Origin: Nonomuraea deserti | GTDB lineage: Bacteria; Actinomycetota; Actinomycetes; Streptosporangiales; Streptosporangiaceae | NCBI RefSeq assembly: GCF_004348685.1 | Contig: NZ_SMKO01000006.1 | Location: 1-64,000 of the forward strand | Direction: 5' to 3' | DNA: 64,000 nt | Part shown: positions 17,022 through 26,481 of the stretch, one piece after another | Layout: each line of letters begins with the position of its first letter | Position numbering within the stretch: the stretch's first letter is position 1 | Notes under the pieces: generated by a model | The model's database searches: none | What the model saw: only the letters and a program-made list of their open reading frames with translations | What the model was told of the DNA's origin: nothing | Made by a program: the position numbers and the translations under genes

Positions 17022-19385
17022 ATGAACACAGGCACAACCGAAAGTGTCAGGAGGCGGAGGCCAGGCCGGCTGCCGGCTCAGGTGACCAGTTTCGTGGGGC
17101 GACGGCTGGAGGTGACCGAAGCCAAACGGCTGTTCGGCACGGCACCCGTGGTGACCCTCACCGGCGTCGGCGGCGTCGGCAAGACCCGGCTGGCGATCCA
17201 CGTGGCCGCCGAGGTCCAGCGGGCCTTTCGTGACGGTGTGTGGGTGGTCGAGCTCGCGACGCTGGAGGATTCGAAGCTGCTGGCCCAGACCGTGCTCAGC
17301 GCTCTGCACGTGCAGAACCGCTCCTCCCGGCCGCCCGTGGAGGTGCTCGTCGAACATGTGCGGGACATGCAGATGCTGGTGGTCCTGGACAACTGCGAGC
17401 ACCTGCTGGAGGAGTGCGCCGTGCTGGCCGCGACGCTGGTGCGCTCCGCGCCCGAGGTGCGGATCCTGGCCACCAGCAGGGAGGCACTGGGCATCGCCGG
17501 CGAACGCGTGCTGGCCGTACCGACGCTGTCCTTGCCGCTCTTCAATGATCCGCAGCCGCCGGCCCGGACTCAGGGGGAGGCGGTGCAGCTGTTCGCCGAG
17601 CGGGCCGCGGCTGCGCTGCCCGGCTTCGAGGTCACCGAGAACAACAGGGAGACGGTGGAGCGGATCTGCCGCCAGCTGGACGGCCTGCCCCTCGCCATCG
17701 AGCTGGCGGCCGTGCGGCTGAGGATGTTGTCGCCGGAACAGCTGCTGGCCCGGCTGGAGAACCGCTTCCAGTTGCTCACCACCGGGCCGCGGGCGACGCT
17801 GCCCCGGCAGAGGACGTTGCGCGCGCTGGTCGACTGGAGCTACGGCCTGTGCACGGAGCCGGAGCGGCTGCTCTGGGCCCGCGCGTCGGTATTCGCCGGT
17901 GGACTGGACCTGGAAGCAGCCGAGGCGGTGTGCTCCGGCGACGGCATCGCCCGCGAACAGGTCCTCGACCTGGTGGCCGGGCTGGTGGACAAGTCGGTGC
18001 TGGTCCGGGAGGAGAGCCCGGCGGGGATGCGCTACCGGATGCTGGAGACCATCCGGCAGTACGGCCGCGAGCAACTGCTCGCCTCAGGCCAGGAGGCGAA
18101 GCTGCGGCGCAGGCACCGCGACCACTACCGCGACCTGGCGGCACGGGCGCGCGCCGAATCGTTCGGCCCGTACCAGGTGGAATGGTTCGCCAGGCTGCGG
18201 ATCGAGCACGCCAATCTACGTCAGGCCCTGGAATTCTGTTTCGCCGCGCCGGAGGAGGCCGAAACCGGTCTGGGCATGGCCACGGACCTCGTCCAGCATT
18301 GGAAGACCGGCGACTACCTGAGTGAAGGACGCGACCGCCTGGACCAGGGGCTGTCCGCGGTCACCGAGCCGAGCGAGCTTCGAGGCCGAGCCATGGTGGT
18401 CAACGCCTGGCTGGCCAACACTCAGGCCGACCTCGTCACCGCCGAGTCGATGGTCCGGCAGGCCCGGGCGATCGGCGAGCAGCTCGGGCTGGAGGCGGTG
18501 CTGGCCAACGCCGCGCTCTACGCCGGAACCATCACCATGTACCGCGGGGACGGCGGGTCGGCGGTCGCCCAATACGAGGAGGCGGTCGCCCGTCACCGCA
18601 CCACCGGCGACCCGATGGGCCTGACCCGCGCACTGGTCCGGCTGTGCCTGGCCCGCGCCCTGCTGGGCGACACCTCCCGCGCCGTGGACGCCGGCGAGGA
18701 GTGCCTGGCCATATGCGAGGCGCACGGTGACAGGTGGGTCAGGGCATACGCGATGACGGTGCTCGGCGTTCCGCTCTGGTTGCGGGGCGACGCTCAGCGC
18801 GCGACCGCGCTGGAGCGGGAGAGCCTGCGGTTCCAGCACTCGATCGACGACGTGCTCGGCAGCAGGTTCAACATCGAGGTGCTGGCCTGGATCGCCGCCG
18901 GTCAGGGGCAACACCGGCGAGCGGCCACGCTGCTGGGAATCGTGCGGAGCCTCGAGCGGACGGTGCACATAGTTCCGTTCAGGTACAGGCAGTTCCTTCG
19001 CCTACACGACGAATGCGAGTCGTGTGCCCGCGAGGCGCTCGGCAAGCAGGCATTCGAAGCCGCCGTCAGTCGAGGTGCCGGGCTGTCGTACGACGAGAAG
19101 ATCTCTTTCGCCCTGGGTGAGACCGACCTGGCGAACGAGCCGCCCGGCGAGAAGACCTCATGGTCGCCGCTGACGCGCAGGGAGACCGAGATAGCGCGCC
19201 TCGTCGCGCAGGGGATGAGCAACAAGGAGATCGCAGCCGCCCTGGTGATAGGACAGCGCACCGCCGAGGGACATGTCGAGCACATACTGAGCAAGCTCGG
19301 CTTCAACTCCCGCACCCAGATCGCCGTCTGGGCCAGGGAACGAGATACGCCCGCGCGTAACGAAAGACCCACGGGCCAGCACTAG
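17022..19385 (+). CDS. large LuxR-family regulator with NB-ARC ATPase and TPR-like repeats
   Basis: 787 residues. Near the N-terminus is a Walker A motif (TGVGGVGKTRLA, about residues 47-58), followed by VVLDNCEHLLEE and LATSREAL, the NB-ARC core seen in AfsR/LAL-like regulators. A winged-helix segment (RTLRALVDWSYGLC) and TPR-like helices fill residues 300-700. The C-terminal LuxR HTH reads LTRRETEIARLVAQGMSNKEIAA and ends about 20 residues before the stop. I prefer ATG 17022 (GAGG upstream); an in-frame start at 16959 would add 21 unstructured residues. It could act on the sulfur operon or on a remote target; nothing nearby shows which. Confidence 0.85.
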   Translation: MNTGTTESVRRRRPGRLPAQVTSFVGRRLEVTEAKRLFGTAPVVTLTGVGGVGKTRLAIHVAAEVQRAFRDGVWVVELATLEDSKLLAQTVLSALHVQNRSSRPPVEVLVEHVRDMQMLVVLDNCEHLLEECAVLAATLVRSAPEVRILATSREALGIAGERVLAVPTLSLPLFNDPQPPARTQGEAVQLFAERAAAALPGFEVTENNRETVERICRQLDGLPLAIELAAVRLRMLSPEQLLARLENRFQLLTTGPRATLPRQRTLRALVDWSYGLCTEPERLLWARASVFAGGLDLEAAEAVCSGDGIAREQVLDLVAGLVDKSVLVREESPAGMRYRMLETIRQYGREQLLASGQEAKLRRRHRDHYRDLAARARAESFGPYQVEWFARLRIEHANLRQALEFCFAAPEEAETGLGMATDLVQHWKTGDYLSEGRDRLDQGLSAVTEPSELRGRAMVVNAWLANTQADLVTAESMVRQARAIGEQLGLEAVLANAALYAGTITMYRGDGGSAVAQYEEAVARHRTTGDPMGLTRALVRLCLARALLGDTSRAVDAGEECLAICEAHGDRWVRAYAMTVLGVPLWLRGDAQRATALERESLRFQHSIDDVLGSRFNIEVLAWIAAGQGQHRRAATLLGIVRSLERTVHIVPFRYRQFLRLHDECESCAREALGKQAFEAAVSRGAGLSYDEKISFALGETDLANEPPGEKTSWSPLTRRETEIARLVAQGMSNKEIAAALVIGQRTAEGHVEHILSKLGFNSRTQIAVWARERDTPARNERPTGQH

Positions 19386-19549
19386 CAACCATCCGTGCCG
19401 CCGGCCTCAGGTCCTGCCACCAGGAGAAGCCAACGCGCCGGATCCCGCCCTACCGCGACCTGCGGCGGGGCTCGCGGGCCGCCTCCCGGCCGTACGCCGC
19501 CGCCCGGCCCGGACCGCGGGTGAGCGGCCCAGGCCGGGCAACTCGCTGG

Positions 19550-19981
19550 TCAGGCCGGGTGGAACCGGATGGAGGAGAACCTGTTGTCCCAGTCGGCGAG
19601 GTCCGGCGCCGCGCTCATCGGGGGAACGTACACGCAGGGCGTTCCGAAGTTGATCACGTTGCAGAACTCGACGACATAGTCGGTCCGGTTGACGAACGAA
19701 CTCACGGTGTCGTTAACCGACGCGGTGCCGATGTGGTAGCGGTTGTTGCGCAGATCGCCGTCGCCGGTGCTGAGGCAGTACCGTCCCGACAGGTAATCCC
19801 GGGCCTGATAGACGCAGAGGCTGCCGGCCGCCGCAGTGGCCACCGGCGCGTCGCCGGCCTCTATCGAGACGACACCCGGGAGTTCGGCGCGCTCGGGCGT
19901 GGCGGAGGCGGCGCCGGACGTTCCGGCGACACAGGCTCCGGCGATCAGCACGGCGATGGCGGCCTTCTTCGTGAGACTCAT
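19550..19981 (-). CDS. secreted peptidase-inhibitor I36-like (beta/gamma-crystallin-like) protein
   Basis: 143 residues. Lys-Lys plus a hydrophobic stretch (AAIAVLIAGACVAGT) and a cleavage site after GAASA form a Sec signal peptide. The mature part contains CVYQARDYLSGRYC, VSSFVNRTDY and WDNRFSSIRFHPA, the pattern of small Streptomyces metalloproteinase-inhibitor/crystallin-type proteins (family I36) with four Cys residues. ATG 19981 has GGAAGG upstream; the in-frame ATG 45 bases earlier lacks this. The inhibitor role is inferred from family only. Confidence 0.75.
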   Translation of the reverse strand: MSLTKKAAIAVLIAGACVAGTSGAASATPERAELPGVVSIEAGDAPVATAAAGSLCVYQARDYLSGRYCLSTGDGDLRNNRYHIGTASVNDTVSSFVNRTDYVVEFCNVINFGTPCVYVPPMSAAPDLADWDNRFSSIRFHPA

Positions 19982-20070
19982 TGCTTGCCTTCCTGTTATC
20001 AGCGGTGCCCGACGGATTTCGGGCACGACGAACCAAGGCGACGTGCCTGGGGTCGCTCAGTGAGGTCGCC

Positions 20071-21024
20071 TCACTCCCCGGTCGTGACCGAGGCGGTGGC
20101 GTCGACGATGCGGTGGTCGGAGCAGGGCTTGTCGCGGTTGCCGCCGCAGACGTGCCCGATCGGATGGGCGTCGGCGCTGTAGCGGGTCAGCCGCTCGGCG
20201 GGGACGAAGATCAGGTCGACCTTCCCCGACTGGCCGCAGGCCCCGAGCTTGTTGCTCTCGGTGGTCTGCTCGCCCCAGCCGGGGCACAGGGCCTCGCGGT
20301 CGTCGAGCTCGTGGTAACGGCCGAGGTTGCCGTGGTTGGCGTCGGTGTTGACCGAGGCGTCGTACCAGGTGTTCAGCAGCGGTGAGTCCGGCTGCACGTT
20401 GAAGTCGCCCGCGATGATCGGGACGTCACCCCTGGAGCGGAAGGACTCCAGGACGCCGTGCACCTGGCCCACCTGAGCGGCCTTGTAGGCGGCGACGGTC
20501 GTCAGGTGGGTGGTGCAGAATCTGGTCCCGGGTCGCGCGGCGACGTGCGCGCAGAGGAGTTTGCGCTGCTTGCCCGACCCGTCGTAGGGCAACGTCTGCC
20601 GTAGTGTGTCGCCCAGCGCGAAACGGCTGAAGATCGCGATGCCGATGCCGTGCCCGGCGCAGTAGCCGGGGTCCCCCGTCGCCGTCATCGGCTCGTAGCG
20701 GGCGAAGTTCGTGGGTTTCTCCGGCCAGCCCATGTCCTGCAGGGCATCGATCACGGCGCCGTACTGGTTGCGGCAGATCTCGTTGATCGACACGAAGTCC
20801 GGCTTGCGATAGCCGATCGATCCGGCGATCGCCTGGATGATGCCGTTCGTGGTCGAGCCCAGGTGCGAATGATGCCCGGCCATGTTCCAGTGCCAGATCT
20901 TGTACGTCGCGGTCGCGGACGCGGCCGCCGACGCGGGAGCCGTCGGCAGGGCAGCGGTGGTGACGAGGAGCGCTATCACCGTCCACAACCAGCGCCCGAA
21001 GCCCGGCACACTGGAGATACGCAT
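20071..21024 (-). CDS. secreted endonuclease/exonuclease/phosphatase-family enzyme
   Basis: 317 residues with an N-terminal signal peptide (WLWTVIALLVTTAALPTAPASA). The fold is shown in order by WHWNMAGH, VSINEIC (metal Glu), FCTTHL, IIAGDFNVQPDS, VDLIFVP and the final SDHR His. The family includes DNases, sphingomyelinases and inositol phosphatases; the specific substrate is unknown. It lies 89 bases upstream of, and on the same strand as, the I36-like gene, so the two may share a message. Confidence 0.85.
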   Translation of the reverse strand: MRISSVPGFGRWLWTVIALLVTTAALPTAPASAAASATATYKIWHWNMAGHHSHLGSTTNGIIQAIAGSIGYRKPDFVSINEICRNQYGAVIDALQDMGWPEKPTNFARYEPMTATGDPGYCAGHGIGIAIFSRFALGDTLRQTLPYDGSGKQRKLLCAHVAARPGTRFCTTHLTTVAAYKAAQVGQVHGVLESFRSRGDVPIIAGDFNVQPDSPLLNTWYDASVNTDANHGNLGRYHELDDREALCPGWGEQTTESNKLGACGQSGKVDLIFVPAERLTRYSADAHPIGHVCGGNRDKPCSDHRIVDATASVTTGE

Positions 21025-21290
21025 GAGGGCCGTCCCTTTCTTCGTGATCAGCTCTCAGCGATCCTGCCTAAGGGGATTCTGTGGCACCAGGCAGATAGGG
21101 GACAGAGACCCCTCCTGATAGGACGGCGGGCGGCGGCCTCGCGGCGATCCTGGCCCAGGCCGACCATGCGGACCAGGTGGCGGACGGGGTGCGGGTGACC
21201 TCGACCGATCACGCTCACCCACGCCCCGCTCCCTCGGGGTCGGCCCGGGTGTCCCGGTTGGACGTCACCGGTCGCCCTGTCTGTTCGGAC

Positions 21291-21755
21291 TCACCCCGCG
21301 GTTTCGGCGCTCTGGGAAGCGCAGAGATAGAAGACTTCAGGATCACCGTCATCGAGGCCGTGCACCATCCCCACCGGCCGCCAACCGATCCGTTGCAGCA
21401 GTCGCTGCATGGGATGGTTGGACAGGTTCGTCGATGTGAACAGTTTCCCGGTCCTGCATGAGGCTGCTGCGGCACGGAGCAGCCTCTCGCCAACGCCGTG
21501 ACCACGGGCGGGCTCGGCGACCATGAGCATCGTCACGAAGCCCTGCTCGAAGAAGGTGTACTCCACGACGACGTAGCCGACCAGCCCGGTCGGCGTGCCG
21601 GCCACGAGGACGGCGCCGTCGCGACACCAACGTCGGATGTTGCCGCGCCGCTCGCCACCGTCGGATCCCGCGACCGGGTCGAGGATCGCGAGATGCTCCA
21701 CGTCAGCCGCTCTCCCGGCTCGGACGGACAGCGTGCGGAAGCCGTCGGCGGTCAT
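21291..21755 (-). CDS. GNAT-family N-acetyltransferase
   Basis: 154 residues. The acetyl-CoA-binding motif A is VAEPARGHGVGERLLRAA, followed by FTSTNLSNHPMQRLLQRIGWRPVG, which is the usual motif B. The substrate is unknown. GAGGAAG lies upstream of the ATG. The 266 bases between it and the EEP-family gene contain no ORF I can support. Confidence 0.85.
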   Translation of the reverse strand: MTADGFRTLSVRAGRAADVEHLAILDPVAGSDGGERRGNIRRWCRDGAVLVAGTPTGLVGYVVVEYTFFEQGFVTMLMVAEPARGHGVGERLLRAAAASCRTGKLFTSTNLSNHPMQRLLQRIGWRPVGMVHGLDDGDPEVFYLCASQSAETAG

Positions 21756-21845
21756 GAGTGTGATCTTCCTCTGCTGTCGTCCTCACCGTGCCTGTGATCA
21801 GGCTAGCCAGTCTCGCCTCGGCCCTGTCCCTGCGCGCGGCCCGGG

Positions 21846-22457
21846 TCACGTGCTCCGACCGTGCCCGTTGAAGAGCCTGTCGAGATGCAGATCGATCGCG
21901 GCGAGCGCGTCCCCGGGCTCGATCACGTGCAGTTCGATCAGGGGGGTGAAGCCGGTGAGGGCGAGGAGCAGGTTGGTCTCGGTCGCCGGGTCGCGGTCGG
22001 GGTCGATGTGCCCGTCGGCGATGGCCTGGCGGATCAACTGCTCGGTGAGGGCCCGTCCTTGGACCAGGCCGCGGTGCGCCTGCTCGTGGACGGCCTCGTC
22101 GTGCAGCGCCTCCAGGACGTAGGCGGCGCTCATCCGGCTGGTCGCGCGGGCGTCGGCATGCAGGGGAAGCATTTCCGCGAGCGTCAGCCGCAGCACGTCA
22201 CGGGGGTGCGGGCGGTCGCCGAGCCTCTCGAGCCCTCGGTCGACGCGTAGCGAGGTCTGCTCGGACGCGAAGTCCATGGCGAAGGAGAGCATGGCCGCCC
22301 GGGAGGCGAAATAGTGCTGCAGTTGCCCGAGGGAGATGCCCGCCTCCTGCGCCACCACGCGCATCGTCAGATGCGCGACGCCGCGCTGCTCCACCACCCG
22401 CCACAGCGCGCGGGCGATCGTTTCGCGGCGTCCGCGGTGATCCACCTGTTTCGGCAT
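21846..22457 (-). CDS. TetR-family regulator, divergent from the carboxylesterase
   Basis: 203 residues. The HTH is RRETIARALWRVVEQRGVAH then MRVVAQEAGISLGQLQHYFASRAAML. The C-terminal helices resemble BetI-type regulators. ATG 22457 follows GGAGAGG; the longer frame to 22505 runs through the promoter region. Divergent orientation and a repeat in the 96-base gap argue that it represses the esterase and itself. Confidence 0.87.
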   Translation of the reverse strand: MPKQVDHRGRRETIARALWRVVEQRGVAHLTMRVVAQEAGISLGQLQHYFASRAAMLSFAMDFASEQTSLRVDRGLERLGDRPHPRDVLRLTLAEMLPLHADARATSRMSAAYVLEALHDEAVHEQAHRGLVQGRALTEQLIRQAIADGHIDPDRDPATETNLLLALTGFTPLIELHVIEPGDALAAIDLHLDRLFNGHGRST

Positions 22458-22492
22458 CGCCGGCCTCTCCCTCGTTGCCCGGAGCCTTTCCC

Positions 22493-22517
22493 ATACAGTT
22501 GACATAATACAGGTGAC
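22493..22517 (+). promoter_or_regulatory. direct repeat in the TetR/esterase divergent promoter
   Basis: ATACAGTTGAC (22493-22503) and ATACAGGTGAC (22507-22517) repeat with a 14-base period and one mismatch. The first contains a -35-like TTGACA. Likely binding site of the adjacent TetR protein or part of the promoter. Confidence 0.5.
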
Positions 22518-22553
22518 TTATAACCTTGGGGTCCACTCGAGGAAGGAAGCGTC

Positions 22554-24059
22554 ATGCCCGAACGACTGCCCGAACAGCCAAGGGTGCGGACGACGGAAGG
22601 TGTGGTGCAGGGGCGCCGGCGGCAGGGGCACGCGGTGTTCCGCGGCATCCCCTACGCCCGGCCCCCGGTCGGAGCGCTCCGCTTCGCCGCGCCCGCCCCG
22701 CCGGACCGCTGGGAGGGGACGAGGCAGGCGGCGGAGTTCGGCCCCTTGGTGCCGCTGTCCCTGCCGATCGACGTGGGTCCGCCGCAGGGCACCGACTGGC
22801 TGACGCTCAACGTCGGCACCCCGGATCCGGGCGCGGCAGGACTGCCGGTGCTGGTGTGGATCCCCGTGGGCGGTTACCTCTCGGCGGCGTCGAGCGACCC
22901 GATGTTCGACCCGGCGGCGCTGGCCGAGGCGGGACTCGTCGTGGTGAGCATCAACTGCCGCGTGGGCGCGGAGGGTTTCGCGTACCTCGACGACGTGCCA
23001 CCCAACCGCGGATTCCTCGACCAGATCGCGGCGCTGGAGTGGGTGCAGCGCAACATCGCCGCCTTCGGAGGCGACCCCGGCCGGGTCACCGTGGCCGGGG
23101 TGTCCGCCGGGGCGGGGTCGGTCGCCGCCCTGCTGACGATGAAGCCGGCGCGCGGCCTGTTCCGGCGGGCCATGGCCCACTCGGTGCCGGGTCTGCACAG
23201 CACCCCCGCGCTGGCACGGCAGGTCACCTCCGCGTTCGCGCACCGGCTCGGCGCGGCGGCCCCCACCGCTGCGGCCCTGCGCGACATCGACCCCTGGCAT
23301 CTGGCCGCGGAGCTCACCTCCTTCAACGCCGGCCTCCACGCACACCGGGAGAGCTGGGGACGGCTCACGGAGACCGGCACCGCCCTGTGCCCCGTCGTCG
23401 ACGGCGACGTCCTCCCCGAAACGCCCTGGCCCGCGCTGACCGGCGGGCGCGCGAGCGGGACCGAGCTGCTCGTCGGCCACACCCGGGACGAGTTCCGCTT
23501 CTTCAGCGTCATGAGCGGACGCCAGGGCACCTACACCGAGCAGGATGCCCAGGCCGCCCTGGAGCTGCTCGCCCCGCAGCCGCACGGCGCCGGGGCGTAC
23601 CGCGCCGCGTTCCCGCAGGCCGGCCCGGAGGAGCTGGTGGAGACGGTGTACTCCGACGCCCTCTTCCGCATGCCGTCACAGCAGCTGGCCGAGGCCAACG
23701 CCGCAGCCGGCGGCACCTCGTACCTGTTCGAACTGCGCTGGACCGCCCCGGCCCTCGGCGGCGCCCTGGGCGCCTGCCACAGCCTCGACATCCCCCTGGC
23801 GTTCGGCACCCTGGACAGCCCTGTCGGCGCACAGCTCATCGGCGACGAGCCCACCCCCGAGGCCGTCGCGCTCTCCCACGAACTCAGGGAGGCATGGATC
23901 CGCTTCGTCACCACCGGCGACGCGGGATGGGCCGCCTACCGCCCCGGCCGGCGGCTCACCCGCGTCCTGGACGCCGGGTCGGAGACTCTGCCCTACCCCG
24001 AACAGGCCTCCCGCCGGATCTGGGAAGGCCACCCCCCCGCACCCTTCGATCTCTCGTAG
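22554..24059 (+). CDS. type B carboxylesterase (COesterase family)
   Basis: 501 residues, the usual length. Marks in order: FRGIPYARPPVGALRF, LVWIPVGGYLSA (oxyanion region; HGGG is replaced by VGGY), FGGDPGRVTVAGVSAGAGS with the nucleophile Ser, an acid in HTRDEF and a His in GACHSLDIP. There is no signal peptide, so it is probably cytoplasmic. GGAAGGAA precedes the ATG. It likely hydrolyses an ester ligand sensed by the divergent TetR regulator, although this is inference. Confidence 0.87.
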   Translation: MPERLPEQPRVRTTEGVVQGRRRQGHAVFRGIPYARPPVGALRFAAPAPPDRWEGTRQAAEFGPLVPLSLPIDVGPPQGTDWLTLNVGTPDPGAAGLPVLVWIPVGGYLSAASSDPMFDPAALAEAGLVVVSINCRVGAEGFAYLDDVPPNRGFLDQIAALEWVQRNIAAFGGDPGRVTVAGVSAGAGSVAALLTMKPARGLFRRAMAHSVPGLHSTPALARQVTSAFAHRLGAAAPTAAALRDIDPWHLAAELTSFNAGLHAHRESWGRLTETGTALCPVVDGDVLPETPWPALTGGRASGTELLVGHTRDEFRFFSVMSGRQGTYTEQDAQAALELLAPQPHGAGAYRAAFPQAGPEELVETVYSDALFRMPSQQLAEANAAAGGTSYLFELRWTAPALGGALGACHSLDIPLAFGTLDSPVGAQLIGDEPTPEAVALSHELREAWIRFVTTGDAGWAAYRPGRRLTRVLDAGSETLPYPEQASRRIWEGHPPAPFDLS

Positions 24060-24110
24060 GGGTGAAGATGCCGGGGGCGTACGACTCGGCCGGGACGCGG
24101 GCGCAACGCC

Positions 24111-24818
24111 TTACCAGGTGAGGGCTTTGTCCGCAGGATCCGGCACCTGTTGAGCTGCTACGTAGGCGGCGTCGCGTACTTCGTTCAGCCATCCCGCCGG
24201 ACTTAGACCCGGGATGGGGTGGCGGAGGGGGTTGAACCGCATCGGCATGTCCGCGTCCCCGATCGCCGGGCCGGACAGTTCGACCTGGCCGAACAGATGC
24301 CACGGTCCCCACGGATCGGCGGCGAGCAGCTCCGCGCGGAGCGGGCCGGATTCGACTGCTCGGGCGAGAGTATCGAGCGTGGCCGGCAGCGGGGCGGGTG
24401 TGTGCAACAGCGCGCCGAGCAGGACTGTCCGTTCACCCGCTTGGTACGGGGAAAGGGACGTGTACATGCCCGTCCAGCGGGTCGCGGGCCGCAGCAGGCG
24501 ACGGCCGAGCGTGGTGTGGCCGGTGGTGGCCAGCAGCAGGTCGGCGGTGGTGTCGTGCTGCTGCCAGCGGAAGGCGAGCCCGAGAATGTCGGGGAGTGGC
24601 GGCGGTAGGCCGGTGGAGCGGGAAAGGCGGGCGACCCCTCGCAGGTCCAGCGGCCGGTCGAGGAACCGGGCGCCCCACGGTTGTGGGGTCCCGTGCAGGC
24701 GTAGGCGCGCCTCGAGGACCAGCCCGGCCGGGTGGAGCGGGCGCCCACGTCGCAGCCGTGCGGCGGTGCCGAACGTGGCAGCCAGCCCGGACCGCACAAG
24801 GGAGGTGCACCACTCCAT
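24111..24818 (-). CDS. conserved hypothetical protein
   Basis: 235 residues with AAGGAG before the ATG. The sequence is well structured: RGRPLHPAGLVLEARLRLHG, ARFLDRPLDLRGVARLSRS, LPPPLPDILGLAFRW and FNPLRHPIPGLSPAGWLNEVRDAAY. The arrangement of an RLSRs-type strand followed by DI.GLA is reminiscent of catalase-like or SrpA-type heme proteins, but I cannot confirm that and no signal peptide or heme motif is clear. It is convergent with the esterase. Confidence 0.65.
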   Translation of the reverse strand: MEWCTSLVRSGLAATFGTAARLRRGRPLHPAGLVLEARLRLHGTPQPWGARFLDRPLDLRGVARLSRSTGLPPPLPDILGLAFRWQQHDTTADLLLATTGHTTLGRRLLRPATRWTGMYTSLSPYQAGERTVLLGALLHTPAPLPATLDTLARAVESGPLRAELLAADPWGPWHLFGQVELSGPAIGDADMPMRFNPLRHPIPGLSPAGWLNEVRDAAYVAAQQVPDPADKALTW

Positions 24819-25080
24819 GGCCTGCTCCTTGGGGCGGAGACTGCATCTTCGGGACGGCTGCTACCCGGGACTCCGACGTGGAATCCCCCTCCGCGGCACT
24901 GCTCAAGCGGGGTAGCTCACCTCCACGCCTGCCGGCGCTGGCTCCTGCTCGTCAAACAGCGCTCCTGCCAGGGCATGTGCTCGTCTCGGTGCGCGCTCGC
25001 GGAGTGGGCGAGGGCCAGCGGGTCTCGTGCGGGTCGAGAAGACCGTGCCTCTATGGTCGCTCGCAGCCCTTATCTGTGCG
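24819..25080. other. intergenic stretch without a recognised gene
   Basis: Open frames here have no recognisable protein features. The region separates two divergent genes, so it should hold both promoters. Confidence 0.35.
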
Positions 25081-25091
25081 ATATTCAATAT
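25081..25091 (+). promoter_or_regulatory. candidate TetR operator, ATATTCAATAT
   Basis: A perfect palindrome around a central C lies 30 bases before the membrane-protein start. The same 11 bases recur at 26442 before the paralogous gene and its TetR neighbour. AT-rich against a GC-rich background. Confidence 0.6.
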
Positions 25092-25120
25092 AGCTTACGT
25101 CAAATCAATGGGAGGTGGCG

Positions 25121-25771
25121 ATGGCCATCACTACCTTGGCGGCCATGAGCGGCGTCGGGTTCGTGCTGATGCTGATCATCCTTAACTGCGCCTACATCCG
25201 TGTCGGCCTCCCGGCCCCGACGTCGGGCCAGTCCATGGAGACGATCGCCGGCTCCCTCGCCGCGATCGGCGGCCGCCTGCAGAGGCTCTCCGTGGTCGTG
25301 CCCTTCGCCTGGGTGTTCACCACGGTCTTCGCCACCGGGCTGCTGTCGACGTTGTGGCGCGGCAACATGGAGACGGATGCATGGGCCTTGGTCGGCTTCG
25401 CGGGCGTCCTGATGCAGAACGTCGTCTTCACCGCGGCGGAGGCGCTCAGGTTCGGGATGACCTCGGCCGCCGCCCATGACCGTGGCTCGGTGGTGGGCCT
25501 GTGGAGGCTGACCGATGTGCTGATCTGCTTCAACCAGGTCTTCCTGGCCATGGCGATACTGGGCTTCACCGTCGCCGGCACGAGCCTCGGGTTCATCCCC
25601 GCCTGGCACACCTGGCTGGGATATCTGACCGCCGGGCTGATGATCGTCTTCTCCTCGTTGACTCCGTACACCGTCGGCGGCGCCAGCCGCTTCGCGCTGG
25701 CCGGCTTGATCGCCGCCTTCGGGTGGGGGGCCTGGATCGTCTCCTGCAGCATCGCCCTGCTGGGCGTCTGA
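25121..25771 (+). CDS. six-helix membrane protein of unknown function, copy 1
   Basis: 216 residues with about six hydrophobic segments. The conserved pieces FGMTSAAAHDRGSVVGLWR, ICFNQVFLAMAILGFT and GFIPAWHTWLGY are shared with the paralog at 26482. GGAGG sits five bases upstream of the chosen ATG. No known transporter or enzyme motif was recognised. The gene converges on a TetR gene whose likely operator lies in both paralog promoters, suggesting inducible expression. Confidence 0.75.
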   Translation: MAITTLAAMSGVGFVLMLIILNCAYIRVGLPAPTSGQSMETIAGSLAAIGGRLQRLSVVVPFAWVFTTVFATGLLSTLWRGNMETDAWALVGFAGVLMQNVVFTAAEALRFGMTSAAAHDRGSVVGLWRLTDVLICFNQVFLAMAILGFTVAGTSLGFIPAWHTWLGYLTAGLMIVFSSLTPYTVGGASRFALAGLIAAFGWGAWIVSCSIALLGV

Positions 25772-25773
25772 TC

Positions 25774-26415
25774 TCATGGGGCGCTGGTCGAACGGCGCAG
25801 CAGTTCGCGCGCCAACGCCTCACCCCACCAGCGCTCGATCCGGTCGGGCGACCAGGAGCGTTCGATGCGGAGGGTGGTGTAGACGTCGATGTTGCACAGC
25901 GCGGCGTAGATGTCGACGGCGGTGGCGACGTCCAGTCCGGGGCGGAGCGTGCCGTCCGGCCAGGAGGAGAACACCTGGGTGCGGTACTCGCCGACCTGTC
26001 GCCGGCCCCGCAGGTAGAAGTCCGCGAAGTCAGGCTCGGTACGGCCCGCGTCACGTATCAGAGTGATGAGATCGCCCGCGCGCTCGAAAAGACGCCGGTC
26101 GTAGCCGGCCATCGCGGCCAGGTGCCGCCGGGGGTCGTCGGTGGCCTCCAGCTCGTCGATCATCTGGGGCACGTCCGCGGCCAGGTCCGCGGCGTCGGCC
26201 AGCGCCCAGACCAGCCCCGCCTTGTTCTGGTACGCCGCGTACACGGTCGGAACGGCGACCCCCGCCTCCCGGGCGACGTCGCGCACCGTGGTCGCCGCCC
26301 ATCCCTGTGACAGGAACAGCCGGCGCGCGGCCTCGGCGATCTCCGCTCGCGTCTGCTGCGCCTGCGTCACGCGGCGCAGCGAGTTGTAGCGGCGCCGCCC
26401 TGTCTCCTTCTCCAT
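25774..26415 (-). CDS. TetR-family regulator between two paralogous membrane-protein genes
   Basis: 213 residues. The HTH reads RAEIAEAARRLFLSQGWAAT then VRDVAREAGVAVPTVYAAYQ. The ligand domain has an uncharacterised helical C-terminus. The stop is two bases from that of membrane copy 1, and the gene is divergent from copy 2. The 26442 palindrome lies 27 bases before this start, so autoregulation is likely. No strong Shine-Dalgarno is visible. Confidence 0.87.
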   Translation of the reverse strand: MEKETGRRRYNSLRRVTQAQQTRAEIAEAARRLFLSQGWAATTVRDVAREAGVAVPTVYAAYQNKAGLVWALADAADLAADVPQMIDELEATDDPRRHLAAMAGYDRRLFERAGDLITLIRDAGRTEPDFADFYLRGRRQVGEYRTQVFSSWPDGTLRPGLDVATAVDIYAALCNIDVYTTLRIERSWSPDRIERWWGEALARELLRRSTSAP

Positions 26416-26441
26416 GATTGCATCCAGTCTTTCCGTGGCTT

Positions 26442-26452
26442 ATATTCAATAT
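26442..26452 (+). promoter_or_regulatory. candidate TetR operator, second copy
   Basis: ATATTCAATAT again, between the divergent TetR gene and membrane copy 2. Similarity to the first promoter continues downstream (TCAAATCAAT against TAAATCCAAT), so the promoter was duplicated together with the gene. Confidence 0.6.
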
Positions 26453-26481
26453 ATGCGTCGTAAATCCAATTGGTGGTCACC

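Noticed and set aside
16899-18074. Minus-strand open frame of about 390 codons
   Set aside because: Antisense of the LuxR/NB-ARC regulator, dominated by Gln, Arg, Pro and His.
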